Origin: Azolla caroliniana | Lineage: Eukaryota > Polypodiophyta | Reading direction: 5' to 3' | Length of the DNA stretch: 64,000 nucleotides | NCBI GenBank assembly: GCA_043228905.1 | Contig: JBHGNT010000001.1 | Span: forward strand, 3,906,001 to 3,970,000 | Part shown: in pieces, positions 1 to 11,830 of the stretch | How positions within the stretch are numbered: the first letter of the stretch is position 1 | How the letters are laid out: each line of letters opens with the position of its first letter | The notes under the pieces: generated by a model | What the model saw: the letters and a program-made list of their open reading frames with translations, nothing else | What the model was told of the DNA's origin: nothing | Databases searched by the model: none | Translations under genes and position numbers: made by a program

Positions 1-855
1 TGTAAAAGATATCGTCTTATATAATACAAAAGGATACACATATAGTTCATAATGACACGATCACTACAGTGTTTCCACAGGCCATCAGGAAAACAAGGGC
101 AAGGAAACATCACGGGATGTGTATTATGTGATAACCCAAATTCAATCCTCGCATTGGCCTTTATATGGTATTTTAGTCCCCTACGGACCTTCAAAAAACC
201 CCTCTTTCTTCAGATGAGTATTGAAGTAAACAATTGGGACACAATTGGGACGAAAACAAACTTAATTGTATTCATGTCTCATTCCTATCTCTCTCTGACA
301 CCATTTTTTCATTACTCATTTTTCAATAATTCTCAGTATCCTAACCATGTTTGTCCTTCCATTTCCCCTAAAGGTAGATTCATATGTAGAAACCTTTATT
401 CATCCTGTAGTTATACCTTCACCTCTCTTCAGCATTGATTCAATCCTTGTCTTACCATCAAATATCTCAGAAAAAAGAAATTGAGCAAATGATCCATACA
501 AAGATAAAAATAATACATGGGGAAGATGCTAGGTGAAAGATCGATTTTTAAAAAAAAATTATGCTTCTTTCCTTACTAGCTCACCTGTACGTTTTGAAGT
601 GTGTAAACATGGACAAACTGTCGTTTTATATCGTAAATACTCTTATTGAAGATTGATAATATCCCATCTCTTTCACTTCATCTTTGCTTCCAATTAAGAA
701 ACACTTCTGCAAAGAGAAACGAAAGAACAATATAATCTAGGCCCTTATAACAGATCAGATGCTATATGAATCGTGGCGCTCCCTTTCTATCATTCTTTCT
801 GTCTCTATTTCTATGCCTCTCACACATGCCTCTCTCCCTCTACCTCTCCCTCCCA

Positions 856-880
856 CTCTCTCTCTCTCTCTCTCTCTCTC
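856..880. repeat. (CT)n microsatellite
   Basis: Uninterrupted CT dinucleotide run of about 12 units inside a pyrimidine-rich stretch. It lies about 70 bp before the RRN3-exon-like segment. Confidence 0.95.
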
Positions 881-1503
881 GTGTGTCTGTTTGTCTGTAT
901 GACTGACCTGCTGTGCGGAAAAAATCAATTCGGTGTGGAGATGTTGAAGAAGACTAGAGTGATCGCTGATTTAGTCTCTTCATGTGTCTGCATCTCGCCA
1001 TCACCGTGATCGCGAAAAATATTGACTTAAAAGTTAAAATTACAAGTCTCTATTATCTATCTATGAATCAACACACACGCGCACGTGTCTGTGCCATCTC
1101 TTCCGCTGTTTGAAAGCTCCTCATATCTCAGGACATGGCACCATACCACCAAAGGACGAATAACTTTGTAAAAGTAAATTATGCTTCTAATTACCTCAGA
1201 TTAGGAGATATTTCCTCTTTAATTCCAGGTCTCGATCAAGTAACTGAATACTCCTCAAATTCGCTTGATCAAGGCCACATATTTTATATCTAATCGGAGT
1301 GTAGTTCTTCATTATATCTAACACATGTACCATGAGGAGCCCAAAATTTGACCAAATACATATAATAGGTAGTTTTAAATGTAACCAAGGATACTTCTTG
1401 AAATGGGGATGCATGTGACATGATGATGTGAGTGTATGCATACTCCTCCTTCAGGCTTTCCAAAAATCCTTGGTTATAATTAGGTGTTAATTAGCAATGT
1501 AAA

Positions 1504-1575
1504 TGGTTAATCGTTAGGTTTAGGTTACAAGAGTGGTTAATCGTTAGGTTTAGGTTACAAGAGTGGTTAATTAGT
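1504..1575. repeat. 30-bp tandem repeat, about 2.4 copies
   Basis: Two identical 30-bp units begin at 1504 and 1534 and a partial third begins at 1564. Each contains TTAGGTTTAGG, which looks like but is not the plant telomere repeat TTTAGGG. Confidence 0.9.
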
Positions 1576-2982
1576 TAGGGATCAATACGCTAACTAGGTA
1601 ATCAAACTTTCAACTTCTGATTAGGGGGTTAATTTTTATGAGAAGAGTGTGGTTCATCCACTAATACATTGCTTCTTAAAAGGGATTCAATTTGATTGAA
1701 GGGTATTTTGGAAACCATCAATGTCATGGAAAAAATCACAACACACAAGTCTCATAAAAAACATAACCATTTACTATAAAACCCCATCTTAATTTTAATA
1801 AAAAAAACACATGAGAAGTTTTCAAACAACGCCATGATATGCACTTTAAGTTGTAACAAATTCAAACGAGGCTTCCCAAAACAATCAATTTGTCTATGCA
1901 AGGAGGTAACATTAATCAAACATGCAAATTATACATTTCCTCATTCATGAAAAAGTAGTGGTGGTCGATTGCATATATGAGTTTCTAGTGTCTCTTCTTA
2001 GTGCCATAATATCTTCACCCATAAGCTTATCTAAATGTTCTCATTGCAATCAAAGTATTTTTGCAATGTTAGTGTCATGCCTACTTTTGACATACTTTGG
2101 GTAGACCATCAATCGAAGCCTAATATATTCTATTGACTTCTTCAACGAAATTGAAAACTGAATAATTTAGACCTAGGTTGCTTTCAACAAATGTAGTATG
2201 CAAATGTACGCACTTGCCATTGTCATGTGGCAAGCTATTAAACATTCATGTGGAGCTACTACAATCTAAATATTTACTGGCCTTGTCAAGAACTTTAATT
2301 TAATAATTAGTTTATTCATCATAACATATATATCTCTCTTGTGAAGTTATCCCACATTGTTTAAGGTGCCCGGAGCACATGTGGTAGGTATGTTTCTCGA
2401 GGTGATCAAACTAAACTAAGGTTTGGAAAGTCGGAAACAAAATTGAAGAGATTGTAGAGGGCTTGAATATACTTTAAAGTTTACACCAACTATACAAAGA
2501 CTATGGCAATAAAGATGAGGGGGGCAGTTGCTCTAAAACTTGTGTGCAATTGTAACATGTCCTTCAGCTTAATATAGAGAGAACTAGTCATGTCAATGTA
2601 CTAGAATAATCAAGAGCAATTCCTTCCTTAGGCTCCCGACAAAATGAATCGTGCTAAGCTAAGCAGCGTTACTTGAATATAACACGTTAAAAGTTACAAA
2701 TAAGTTATACTTACACTTCTGAAACTTCCATCACACATATAGATTAAGGTGTCTGGGATGTGGGGCCTTTGCCAAACAACAGCAACAAATAACGGACTAA
2801 GCAACAACAATGACTCAGGCAGGCACTTCAACAAAAAGAAGAGGAGAAGAAGAAAAGCAAGCCAAAATGTCTTGGAAAAGAACAAGTTCACTACACAAAT
2901 GACTAGGTACAATGTCTTCGCGAGAGAGAAAGAGAAGCAAATTGGGGGTGCTACACTTGGGGTTGGGGGGGTTTTTCATTTC

Positions 2983-3807
2983 TCACTTGCCGGGGACAAA
3001 GTTGGTCGCGTAGGCCCACGCATTGTTGACGGTGGGATCAGCCAAGTGGTCATTCAAGTTCTCGATGGGGCCTTTGCCGGTCACGATGGCTTGGACGAAG
3101 AAGCCGAACATGGAGAACATGGCGAGGCGGCCGTTCTTGATCTCCTTCACTTTGAGCTCGGCGAACGCGTCGGGGTCGTCGGCGAGGCCCAAGGGGTCGA
3201 AGGAGCCGCCCGGGTAGATGGGGTCGGTCACTTCCCCGAGGGGCCCACCGGCCACACGGTAGCCCTCGATGGCGCCCATGAGGACAACTTGGACGGCCCA
3301 GATGGCCAGGATGCTCTGGGCGTGGACAAGGCTAGGGTTGCCCAGGTAGTCGAGGCCGCCCTCGGAGAAGATCTGGGCGCCTGCCTTGAACCACACGGCC
3401 TCGCCGAATTTGACGCCGTTCTTGGCCAGGAGCTCAGGGGTGATGCAGCCCAGGGCGCCCAGCATGGCCCACCTGGCGTGGATCACCTCTAGCTCCCGGT
3501 TCTTCGCGAACGTCTCGGGGTCGGCCGAAAGGCCGGCGGTGTCCCACCCGTAGTCGCCTGGGAACTCGCCCGTCAAGTAGCTTGGGGCGGAGCCTGAGAA
3601 GGGGCCTAGGTATAGAACGCGGTCTGGCCCGTACCACGGGCTGTCGGAGGAGGAAGAGGCCTTCTTGCTGGTAGCCGACTTCCGCATGGAGATCCGGGCC
3701 TCCCCAGTGCTTCCCACTTTGGCACACAGCTCGCTCGGGGGCTTCAGCGCTACTTGCCCGGCCAACGACGGCGAAGATAGGCGAGCCGAGACCACAGAGG
3801 ATGCCAT
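2983..3807 (-). CDS. LHCB1: LHCII type I chlorophyll a/b-binding protein
   Basis: Photosystem II major antenna apoprotein of the thylakoid membrane; it binds chlorophylls a and b and xanthophylls and forms trimers. It is an intronless 274-residue frame. Residues 1 to about 41 are Ser/Ala-rich with few acidic residues, as expected for a chloroplast transit peptide. The trimerisation motif WYGPDR is at 58-63. Helix B (about 98-128) carries E107, H110 and R112 in the LHC motif, helix C is about 162-184, and helix A (about 213-243) carries E222, N225 and R227. The C-terminus is the usual ATNFVPGK. Length and the region after the transit peptide fit type I (Lhcb1-like) proteins better than Lhcb2 or Lhcb3; the subtype is inference. 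GC content is far above the surroundings. The start is the only Met ahead of a full transit peptide and sits about 120 bp from a TATA box. Confidence 0.97.
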   Translation of the reverse strand: MASSVVSARLSSPSLAGQVALKPPSELCAKVGSTGEARISMRKSATSKKASSSSDSPWYGPDRVLYLGPFSGSAPSYLTGEFPGDYGWDTAGLSADPETFAKNRELEVIHARWAMLGALGCITPELLAKNGVKFGEAVWFKAGAQIFSEGGLDYLGNPSLVHAQSILAIWAVQVVLMGAIEGYRVAGGPLGEVTDPIYPGGSFDPLGLADDPDAFAELKVKEIKNGRLAMFSMFGFFVQAIVTGKGPIENLNDHLADPTVNNAWAYATNFVPGK

Positions 3808-3928
3808 TATTGTGTTGTTGTTGAAGGCAAGGCAGGGCAGCTAGGCAAGGGTACCTACTTACTACTACACTCTACTCTTCTTCCTCCTTTTTACTTCTTC
3901 TTCTCCTCTGTTCCTCTTTTGTCTTTTG

Positions 3929-3936
3929 CTTTTATA
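3929..3936 (-). promoter_or_regulatory. TATA box of LHCB
   Basis: Read on the minus strand this is TATAAAAG, about 120 bp upstream of the LHCB start codon. Transcription would begin near 3900-3908, giving a pyrimidine-poor leader of about 100 nt on the minus strand. Confidence 0.8.
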
Positions 3937-3968
3937 GGGAGGGGGGGGAGATACATACATATTCCTCT

Positions 3969-3990
3969 CTTATCTCTAACTTATCTTATC
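3969..3990 (-). promoter_or_regulatory. Triple GATA (I-box-like) motif of LHCB
   Basis: On the minus strand GATAAG occurs three times (3969-3974, 3980-3985, 3985-3990), 33-61 bp upstream of the TATA box. Repeated GATA motifs just upstream of TATA are a known feature of angiosperm Lhcb (Cab) promoters and contribute to light and clock responsiveness. The function here is inferred from that. Confidence 0.7.
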
Positions 3991-3999
3991 CACTTACCT

Positions 4000-4017
4000 C
4001 CCCCCCCCCCCCCCCCC
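4000..4017. repeat. C18 homopolymer
   Basis: Run of 18 cytosines on the plus strand (G18 on the LHCB sense strand) directly upstream of the GATA cluster. A shorter G run also lies next to the TATA box at about 3938-3948. Confidence 0.95.
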
Positions 4018-5540
4018 TCTCTCCCTTAAATTCTCCAATGACATCGTGCCACAAACGATTCAGTCCCATTGCCCTCTCTCACATGGACGAATCGATGATG
4101 ATGGGCCCTCTTGCTTGCTTGCCCCCACTTGCTCACTTTACATGACTCCATACATTATCTTGAAAATCTCTCGCGATTTCCTTTAATCTCTGTCTTCCTC
4201 ACACATTATCATATCCCATAGGTCCCACATTCACCCAATCATCTTGCACTACCACTATCTTAAAATTTCTACACATCTAAGGCAATTGCCATGGCACTTA
4301 ACGATTTCATGCTCGCATTCGCGTTACGTTGCATTTGCGACACATCCCCCACATGCTACAATCATAATCATAAAGGCGATGTCGACATACCATATATTAC
4401 ACATTGTGAACTCGTGTTGATTTAAAGTATACATACTCTCTTTTAATGTGTACTTTGTAGTTGTCCATTCATTTCTTCTTCTTGCAAGAACAAAGCGACG
4501 ACGAGTTATATCCCTCTTGCTAGAAAAGTTTGGGTAGCTAAACTCTTTACCTTCCTTATTTAATGGTTTTAGCTTGTTCGGTTTTTGCTCCTATTTTTCC
4601 AATCTTTTATTTTGTTACCATTATATATTACCAAAGGACATGCAAATAAAACTTGGGCAACTCAACAATAAAATACACAATACATTGTTTTGCAAGGCAA
4701 CTGTCCACCTACATCATCATCCCATCAATAAAAATCTACCAAGTACCATCAACTCGATTTGATGGCACTTTACTTGTATATTAGCACATCTTCAAATCGA
4801 AAAGGCATATTGGTAGTTTTGTCTTCTAACTTTTAACTCAAGGCAATTTAGATTTTGATGACACAGTTCTCTTCCATGAAAATGATCAATTAACATCATT
4901 ATTATACAGCTTGAATGTTCCAAACTCCGATGGATAGGATTAACTATCTTTGCACATATAGAAGATGAAACTTGAGAGAATTATAAAATTATTGCAATCC
5001 AAAAATCGGTAGTAGAACCCACAAGCTTCACAGCAAAAGGAATCCAGAAAACCTCAATGTAACTAGAATTTTTAGATGGTATCAGTGGTTCAATGATTAG
5101 ATCACTAGAATTTTTAGATGGTATCAGTGGTTCATTGATTAGATTTTACAAAGATGAGTCTTTACATGTCAAAAACTCGTCATTAGAAGCTAGAATTTAC
5201 AGGTCTGGTGCGAGTGAACCCTTCCACATGTTTTGTGATTGTAAAGATAGGGCCATGTACATTGCACAAAGCTTTGATAAATTACAATAGTCTATAAATT
5301 CTCCCAAAAGCCTCTGCAAGCCATACTTATCAGCCAGCAACAACTCTGACAACATCAATATACTCCTTTCAGAATATACTTTTAAGCTTCAGACAGAAAA
5401 TTTCCTTCCAATCATTAGGTCTGAAATGCAGAGATAGCAATGGACCACCTCCAATCATAGCAGAAGACATCCATCAGACATGTTATTGATTTTCCAACTG
5501 ACTTAGATGGACCAACCAAATACTAAATGTGGAATGATCA
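4018..5540. other. Intergenic between LHCB and RRN3
   Basis: Upstream flank of LHCB on the left and the probable 3' UTR of RRN3 on the right; both genes are read leftwards. It contains a 42-bp direct tandem repeat at 5062. No coding evidence was seen. Confidence 0.6.
5062..5143. repeat. 42-bp tandem duplication
   Basis: Two near-identical 42-bp units begin at about 5062 and 5104, each containing TTTTTAGATGGTATCAGTGG; they differ at about one base in the aligned part. Confidence 0.9.
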
Positions 5541-8500
5541 TCATAGCAACGACATCGAGAACCGTAACAAATACTCTGGAGTCAACTTTGCAGGGAGCGG
5601 AATGGGTTGGTGTACGTTATTTAGAAACTCTAGTTGTCGGGTCAAAGACATTTGATTCATTGAATGTTCAAAGTCGTCAATATCTTTATCACTGAGGCTA
5701 CCAGTCTCCATAACTGTTGTGTACGATCTCGAGATACTGCTAGGTGTCATACAGATATCTGAACATGCATCTGTCCTTTTGGGGGAACTACCTAGCTCAT
5801 TGTCATCAACTTCCAATTCAACGTCAGAAATATCATCTTCATCATCATGAGATGGCACCATAGACCAAAATATGAAATTTGGTCTTATGAACCTACATAA
5901 AAATGATCGGTATCAGGATCATCATATATAAATTGTATATCTATTTATATATCCAAACAAGAGAAATGAGATGGAATCCTAACCTATCTGACCGTTTCAA
6001 CAGGTATGGATCAAACGGAAAGAACATATCAAGCCGATTTATACCACCAAATGTGTTTGGAGAAAGAGTCTCAATATTTCGGTTCACTTCTTTCAATAAA
6101 CATTCATCAACAAGGTGTGCTTTCGAAGCTTGCTTCAGGAATTCCTCTACAACTGAAGGCAAACATAGCTGTACAGAATTTCACACATACATCAGCCCTA
6201 TACATTTTAGGTTAACAACTTTCAGAATAAATTTACATCCAGAAATGTCAGTCACCTTAAAAGGGTTTAGTATGTGCTTCACAAAGTCGTTCATGCGCAG
6301 CCTACGCAAAGCTTCTCGTTCATGTGTATCATCTAGCAATGCTCTCATCCTAAAGCTAAGGACATACATAACAGCCTGCAACATAGGGCATCAGAAAAAC
6401 ACCATCCAGATTTACAGAAACAAGTTTAAGCACAGAATCTGTTACCTGGCATGCAGAATAAAAGACACCATGCACCCCTGCATCTACAACTCCTTTCTTG
6501 TCAAATTGCCTAGGAGTGTAGGCAACACACCAATCCACAACTCTGCGAAAAATAATGAATCAATTCATGTCTAAGAATAAATAAATGTCACTGCCAAAAA
6601 GACCTTGCACTAGAGAAACCACCTTTTAAGAGATGACGAGATTACTGCCAAAGGAAGATATTTAGCACGAGCAAGAAAACTTGCAAGATAAGCTGCTGCA
6701 GACATTCTGAAAAATAGAAAGAGTATATATTCCATGAATACTTTTACTGTTAGCTATTCCAATAACTACACTAACATTATGTTATGCTGCTAGAATTATT
6801 TTACATGCCGTAGCAGTTCAGAGAATCATTCAATTCATATACAACCACAAAAAAAACTAGAACTAGCCCACAGAAAACGCTTAAAGATATACCAGTTGCT
6901 TTGTGCCAATTTGTTCCAAGTAAACAGAGAGACCATACCCTTGTTACTACACCCCTGGTCATCAAATCATTGCCATTAACACATATTATGTACTCTGAAA
7001 AACAGTTACTGACTCAGGCTCATATATTTACAAAACTAAAGAATTCAAGAGTCCCTGGGCTCTTGTGATATCTGACATTGTCTTCTCTTCCTCTTCTCAG
7101 CAAGGCATAACATCACCACAAAATATAGCAAACCCCCTCAACATAATGGCATTGCAAGTTCCCAAACAAAGATTCTGTTCTGGATTACACTTCCAAGGAT
7201 AGTAAAAACATCTGTAAAAAACTAAATATCGAACATTGTTCACAAAATTATATGAATTTCCAATTTCCTCTTTAGTCAACTTTGCACCTCATCATGGAGC
7301 ACCCACACTTCAATTAAATCCATTGTACAAGGAGATTAAGATAGCCTACAGTGTCTTCCAAGACTCAAAAGTTGAATGCCAAAGTGTTATGTACAGTAAA
7401 CTAAGAAATATAAGCATATAAATCCTCAAGACTACTAGACCATGAATATTTGGTTTCTAGATCTCAAATATTATACAAGAGAGGCTGTGAATTAGGACAA
7501 GCTTTGTGTTTTGACATTATACAGATCAGGTTTAAACTACCTTGAATTTGGAGCTCGGCTAGTCGAAGTCAAAATATCACAAAGTATTGCAGCAAACTTG
7601 GCACCACACATTGTGGGTGCAACAGAGCAGACGTAGAAAATCAGAAACTGCAAGAACAAAATTCTCAAACTGTAAGTGAGCTAACTACCACACACAGCAA
7701 TCAACTAAGCTAATACATCAAAACCAAAAAGACCAAGCTCACCTGTGTAAACTTTGATTTGAATGTATCTAAGATGGTTGATTGAAACGAATGCATCAAT
7801 ATATCAAAAACCTTCATATAAACATGATATGAGTATAAATTTTCAAGCTTAAACAGGCACTCAAACATGAAAGAGATATACCAGTTCAATTTGTCCAGCA
7901 TCTAGATAATTTTTCAGATGCTGAAGAGTCATATCCATGAGGATGTCCATTTTGTCAGCAACAGCGCAAAGGCTCTGTCTCTTCTTTCCATTGTTTGACA
8001 GAGTAATAGGCAACTGTTGTGCCTAAAGAATGAAAGGAAACATATTTCAAAAACAGCATATATAATTATGAAACATAATCATAACATATCATGCAGTCGC
8101 AATATTTCACGGTTGCAGATTAAGAAAAAGCAGGAGAACATATAAAACTAGAAACAAACTAAACTGGTGAAGCATAGAAAAACAGATTTACAGAAGCTAA
8201 AATAAAATAAAATATGAATAGAGCATAGATACACAAACAAGAGCAAACTATGGCTAAAACAATAATTAAATTCAAACTTAGCGCCTTTCAGGTATATCCC
8301 TCGATATTATTAAGTCAAATACCTTCATATGAAACTTCATCATTTCAAGACTTGACATAAAGATATAAAAAGAAAGCTTAACACGAAAATGTTGGAATCC
8401 ATACCTCACTTCCAGGACCACCTAGGGCAATTTCTTCATTTTCCTCCAGCATTTCATCAAACTCCATGTCAAAGATGAAAACTTTGTTGCTATCATCTTC

Positions 8501-9935
8501 AGAAACTATATCTTCCCACCTTATTTCAACCTTCACAAATTCAGTGATATATTCAGCTAAAACATGATAACTCATGACAACCTCTACTATATTGAATTGA
8601 TTCAAACAATGAAAGATAGCAATAACTTCATATGACTTGAGTTAAATATATGAGATCTAAAGAATTGGAAGTCAATTTTCTGGGATGCTGGGAAATATTT
8701 TATTTCTGGAAACGTGAGGAAGACAACCAAACTCACATCAATCTCAATTAATCTGTCAATTACAGCCATTATCATTTGATTGCGTATGAACTCTCCTTGA
8801 ACGTCTTGTGCAAGCCGTAGCATATTTTCCATATACAATGCATTCCACTAGTCACAAAGTGAAGATCAACCACAAGACATGATGAGAAACAAAGAGAAGA
8901 TCCCCAGAAGGGCTGTTAATAAATAAATCACAAAAAGAATGAAGACAAACCTCTTTATCAACAATTCGATGGGGCATTCTTTGAATAACAATCGGTTTCA
9001 GATGCAACGTTGTCATGGGTACAAGCTCTGAAATGCGAGCAATCGCAGAATGAACTCGTTCTAGAATGTCATTCTTTCTACCAATGTGCTCAGTTTTCCA
9101 CTGAGTAAGTGTCTCTTTTGGCATTCCTTTCATAAGTGCTCTCCTGCTGAAAAAGTCTATAAATGTTGGCAACCCACTTGAGGGAGGTATAAAATTCCTT
9201 ACGAGCATATCAAGACACCGTACCACAAATCCACCATTCACAGTAGCCTGCCAAGATAGAGAGGAATAATATTTTAAAGAATTATAATTTACCATTTTAT
9301 TATTTCTGAAATGAGAAACTAGAATCAGCCTTCAGACCAAATTGACGACAAATTCAATCAGCGCATCTGCCACTTCCAGGTTGTGCATCCATAAACTCAT
9401 TCCGAGGATCTGAGATGAAGAAGAATGACAATAAATGCACAAAAACACATTGCATATAAAGCTTGGTATTCAAAACGCAAACGAAAATATATTACATATG
9501 AAATGAGCATATCATGTTCCCTCTCCTTGATAAAAGATACTGTTTGGGACAAAGCCTTCAATCTAACCTGTTTATGCAATACACTGTGTTACTATTTAAT
9601 CACGGGATGTTGTCGAATTCCAAGACAATAACATCCATAAAAGTTTCACCTTAAGGAAGTTATCACTTTCGGGATCATGCAGCTGCAGATCTCTCCATTG
9701 CATAAGAAACTTCTGGTATTCTGCCGTTTCATTCTGCAAAAACATTTCTATTTCTCTCTCTTCTCTGGGGTTTACACCGTAGAATCGAAGTCACAAAATA
9801 GAGAAAACCCAAGTTCGATTCTCGTAATGGACTCAGCCCCATCTTAATAGGGTCACTCATGGCCTGTTAGCTTGGTGGTTTACACCATAGCGTCAAGAGA
9901 ACCCTAGTCCAATCTTCGCCATGAGGGTTGCCCAT

Positions 9936-9983
<48 letters not shown>

Positions 9984-10254
9984 ATTGTTTCCTTTATCGC
10001 TATAGGTTCTCATAGGCTCGCTCTCTTTCTCTCCGTCTCTAGTTTACCATGAGAGAGAAGCATACCTTGGAAGCATCTGTCAAAGCTCTGATGATGTCGT
10101 GCCTAAACGAGAAACAAGCGGATCCATCCTCATTCACAATCTCTTCATGTGTCTGCATCTCCATCACCATCATCGCTGATTTAGTAACTCCGAGAAGTAA
10201 GAACGGCCGCAAAGAACAGAGGCTATGGCAATGATGACGATGATGTGTGTTCAA
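5541..10254 (-). CDS. RRN3: RNA polymerase I initiation factor RRN3 (TIF-IA)
   Basis: RRN3 bridges RNA polymerase I to the rDNA promoter factors and controls rRNA synthesis in the nucleolus. I spliced 15 exons (in transcript order): 10254-10066, 9733-9650, 9567-9496, 9409-9338, 9247-8951, 8847-8737, 8530-8405, 8022-7882, 7811-7743, 7647-7541, 6706-6623, 6542-6446, 6375-6256, 6168-5984, 5892-5541. All junctions are GT..AG and frame closes, giving up to 701 residues. Family segments recognised include ILGMSLW, CLDMLVRNFIPP, MAVIDRLIEID, the acidic loop DMEFDEMLEENEE, MSAAAYLASFLARAKYLP, VFYSACQAVMYVLSFRMRALL and FFPFDPYLLKRSDR. Plant homologues are about 600-615 residues; the C-terminal acidic/Ser-rich tail and N-terminus account for the excess. 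The start is uncertain: Met1 is at 10254, but Met28 or Met29 (near 10173) is equally possible. A telo-box lies just upstream. Confidence 0.93.
9768..9980 (+). repeat. Decayed tRNA-like SINE pair with (CT)n tail
   Basis: In RRN3 intron 1, two imperfect copies begin with GGTTTACACC (about 9769 and 9877). The first contains AAGTTCGATTCTC, close to a Pol III B box (GGTTCGANTCC). The second is preceded by TAGCTTGGTGG, similar to an A box. The second copy runs into a 41-bp CT tract (9940-9980). A tRNA-derived SINE origin is inference. Confidence 0.35.
9940..9980. repeat. (CT)n microsatellite in RRN3 intron 1
   Basis: About 20 CT units, 86 bp from the 5' splice site of RRN3 exon 1 on the minus strand; it reads as GA in the transcript. 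Confidence 0.95.
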
Positions 10255-10265
10255 TTTTGAGACTT

Positions 10266-10274
10266 TTAGGGTTT
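10266..10274 (-). promoter_or_regulatory. Telo-box of RRN3
   Basis: AAACCCTAA on the minus strand, 12 bp upstream of the first possible RRN3 start codon. Telo-boxes near transcription starts are characteristic of plant ribosomal-protein and other growth-related genes. Confidence 0.65.
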
Positions 10275-10718
10275 TTGGAAACGCAAAGTAATGCTTTGTA
10301 AGTTTTAATTCCCGTCCAACAACTTCAACACATTCATATATTTATGAAAAATACCCCCTTCTCTCCTCGTCTTCTATGGAAATCCCATCGTTTACCCCTT
10401 CTTTCTTCCAATATAAGTACCCAACTCAATAAGGAAACACGAGTGCTATTTCTTGGGCATTTTCATTAGAAATGAGCAGACATTTTGAGTCAATTTTCCA
10501 TATTGTGCGCAACGGACAATCACACATTTGCATATGTGCGTGCATGACCGAAAAGACGCGCACCCTAAATTCTTACGCTACACCTTAGTGTGCACTTATT
10601 GACTAATGATAACCCTCGAGGAATCCCATATTGTGTTCAGCCACATGGAAAACAACTATATTGTGTATTTTTACCTGCTCCACCTTTGACAATATCAATA
10701 ACTGGAAATCGTTCTCTA

Positions 10719-11000
10719 AGTATCTAAAACTCTCAAAACCTTGTATATATGAATAATATAGTTGGCATGTTTAATGAATAATTAGATGCCCTATGTATGT
10801 GCATTGTGCGCTATCAATCTTGAATTGACATCAATGTCTCCACCATGGTTTAATTATGAATAGTATCTAAAACTCTCAAAGCATTGTATATATGAATAAT
10901 ATAGTTGGCATGGTTAATCAATAATTATATGCCCTATGTATGTGTGTTGTGATATCAATCTTCATGGGCATCGATATCACCGCCATGGCTTAATTATGAC
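10719..11000. repeat. 143-bp diverged tandem duplication
   Basis: AGTATCTAAAACTCTCAAA recurs at 10719 and 10862, followed by long parallel similarity that includes TATATGAATAATATAGTTGG and CCCTATGTATGTG. Copies differ by scattered substitutions and small indels. Confidence 0.85.
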
Positions 11001-11439
11001 CCTTCATGGACACTTATGAAATACGCTCCCAATTACTATGTGTCCCCTTCCATTCTAATGCAAGTTGTATATGGTTTTGATAGTTTCGACATCAAACAAT
11101 CGTCATTTAACATTGATTTCACTTCTCTTGCTGAAACAAGATAGCACGAGTTTGTTATGTATGCATCAATTAAAGTTCATTGGAAAGACAAATCAACGTT
11201 AAAAACTCCCAAAGCATTCAAGTATTTTTAATTGAGTATTTTATTTATTTATTTATTTATTTAGTGTGGGAAGGTAGTTTCAAGGATTCTTTATTGAGAA
11301 TTTGATTAAGTACTTCAATTATTAACCATCTACACCTTACAATGTGTACATATGTTTATGATATGAATTTGTATTTAAATAATGTGCTACACAACACGCT
11401 TACATTGAATGTCTTGCACATAAATGCCTGTCCTATAGG

Positions 11440-11830
11440 GCCATCACCAGAGGAGAAGAAAACTGAAATTGCTCACCTCCAACATCTTAATCGTGGTATT
11501 ATTACATATGCCAAACAATGCGTATAGTGAATGTCTCGGAAGTAAATCATGTACAGGGCTACCATCAAAGGAGAGAGGACAAAGCATCTGAAATACATGA
11601 TCACGTTCGCAAAGCAGGCACCATTTGATAGAAAGTGGTAATATCAGTGCCACTAACCAGATGGGTGGTGAAGAGGATAGCTAGATAAAACTTTATGTGT
11701 GATTTTACCCTTGGAACCCTTAGTAATAGCCCTTGTTTGTTGCAATGAATCATTTACTGTCAAATCAGCTCCAAGATCCTTTTGGAAGGCTTCTTCCCAT
11801 ATCTTGTGAACCCAACCTTAAAAATGGTCA
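11440..11830 (-). mobile_element. Possible LINE 3' fragment (degenerate)
   Basis: On the minus strand one frame reads WEEAFQKDLGADLTVND and another, further down, LPLSIKWCLLCERDHVFQ. These resemble the C-terminal region following the reverse transcriptase of plant L1-type LINEs (a WEKDLG-like block, then a CWRCG-like zinc knuckle). Frames are broken and no RT core was found, so this is a weak call. It could equally be chance similarity. Confidence 0.22.

Larger units (their letters stand above)
1..2982. other. Intergenic, LHCB downstream flank
   Basis: No gene could be supported here. The open frames are short, lack recognisable domains and show no splice-linked continuation. The stretch holds a CT microsatellite, a short segment matching the first exon of the RRN3 gene (about 950-1012) and a 30-bp tandem repeat at 1504. 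The part just left of 2983 should contain the 3' UTR of the LHCB gene, which is read on the minus strand, but no poly(A) signal was fixed. Confidence 0.6.

Noticed and set aside
1504-1575. Interstitial telomere repeat
   Set aside because: The unit is a 30-bp repeat containing TTAGG, not TTTAGGG arrays.
2749-3492. 247-codon open frame on the plus strand
   Set aside because: It is antisense to LHCB, its composition reflects LHCB's biased third positions, and it has no domain.
3434-3727. 97-codon minus-strand frame inside LHCB
   Set aside because: Alternative-frame shadow of the LHCB coding sequence.
5903-6574. 223-codon plus-strand frame
   Set aside because: It runs antisense across RRN3 exons and introns, and the RRN3 splicing on the other strand is well supported.
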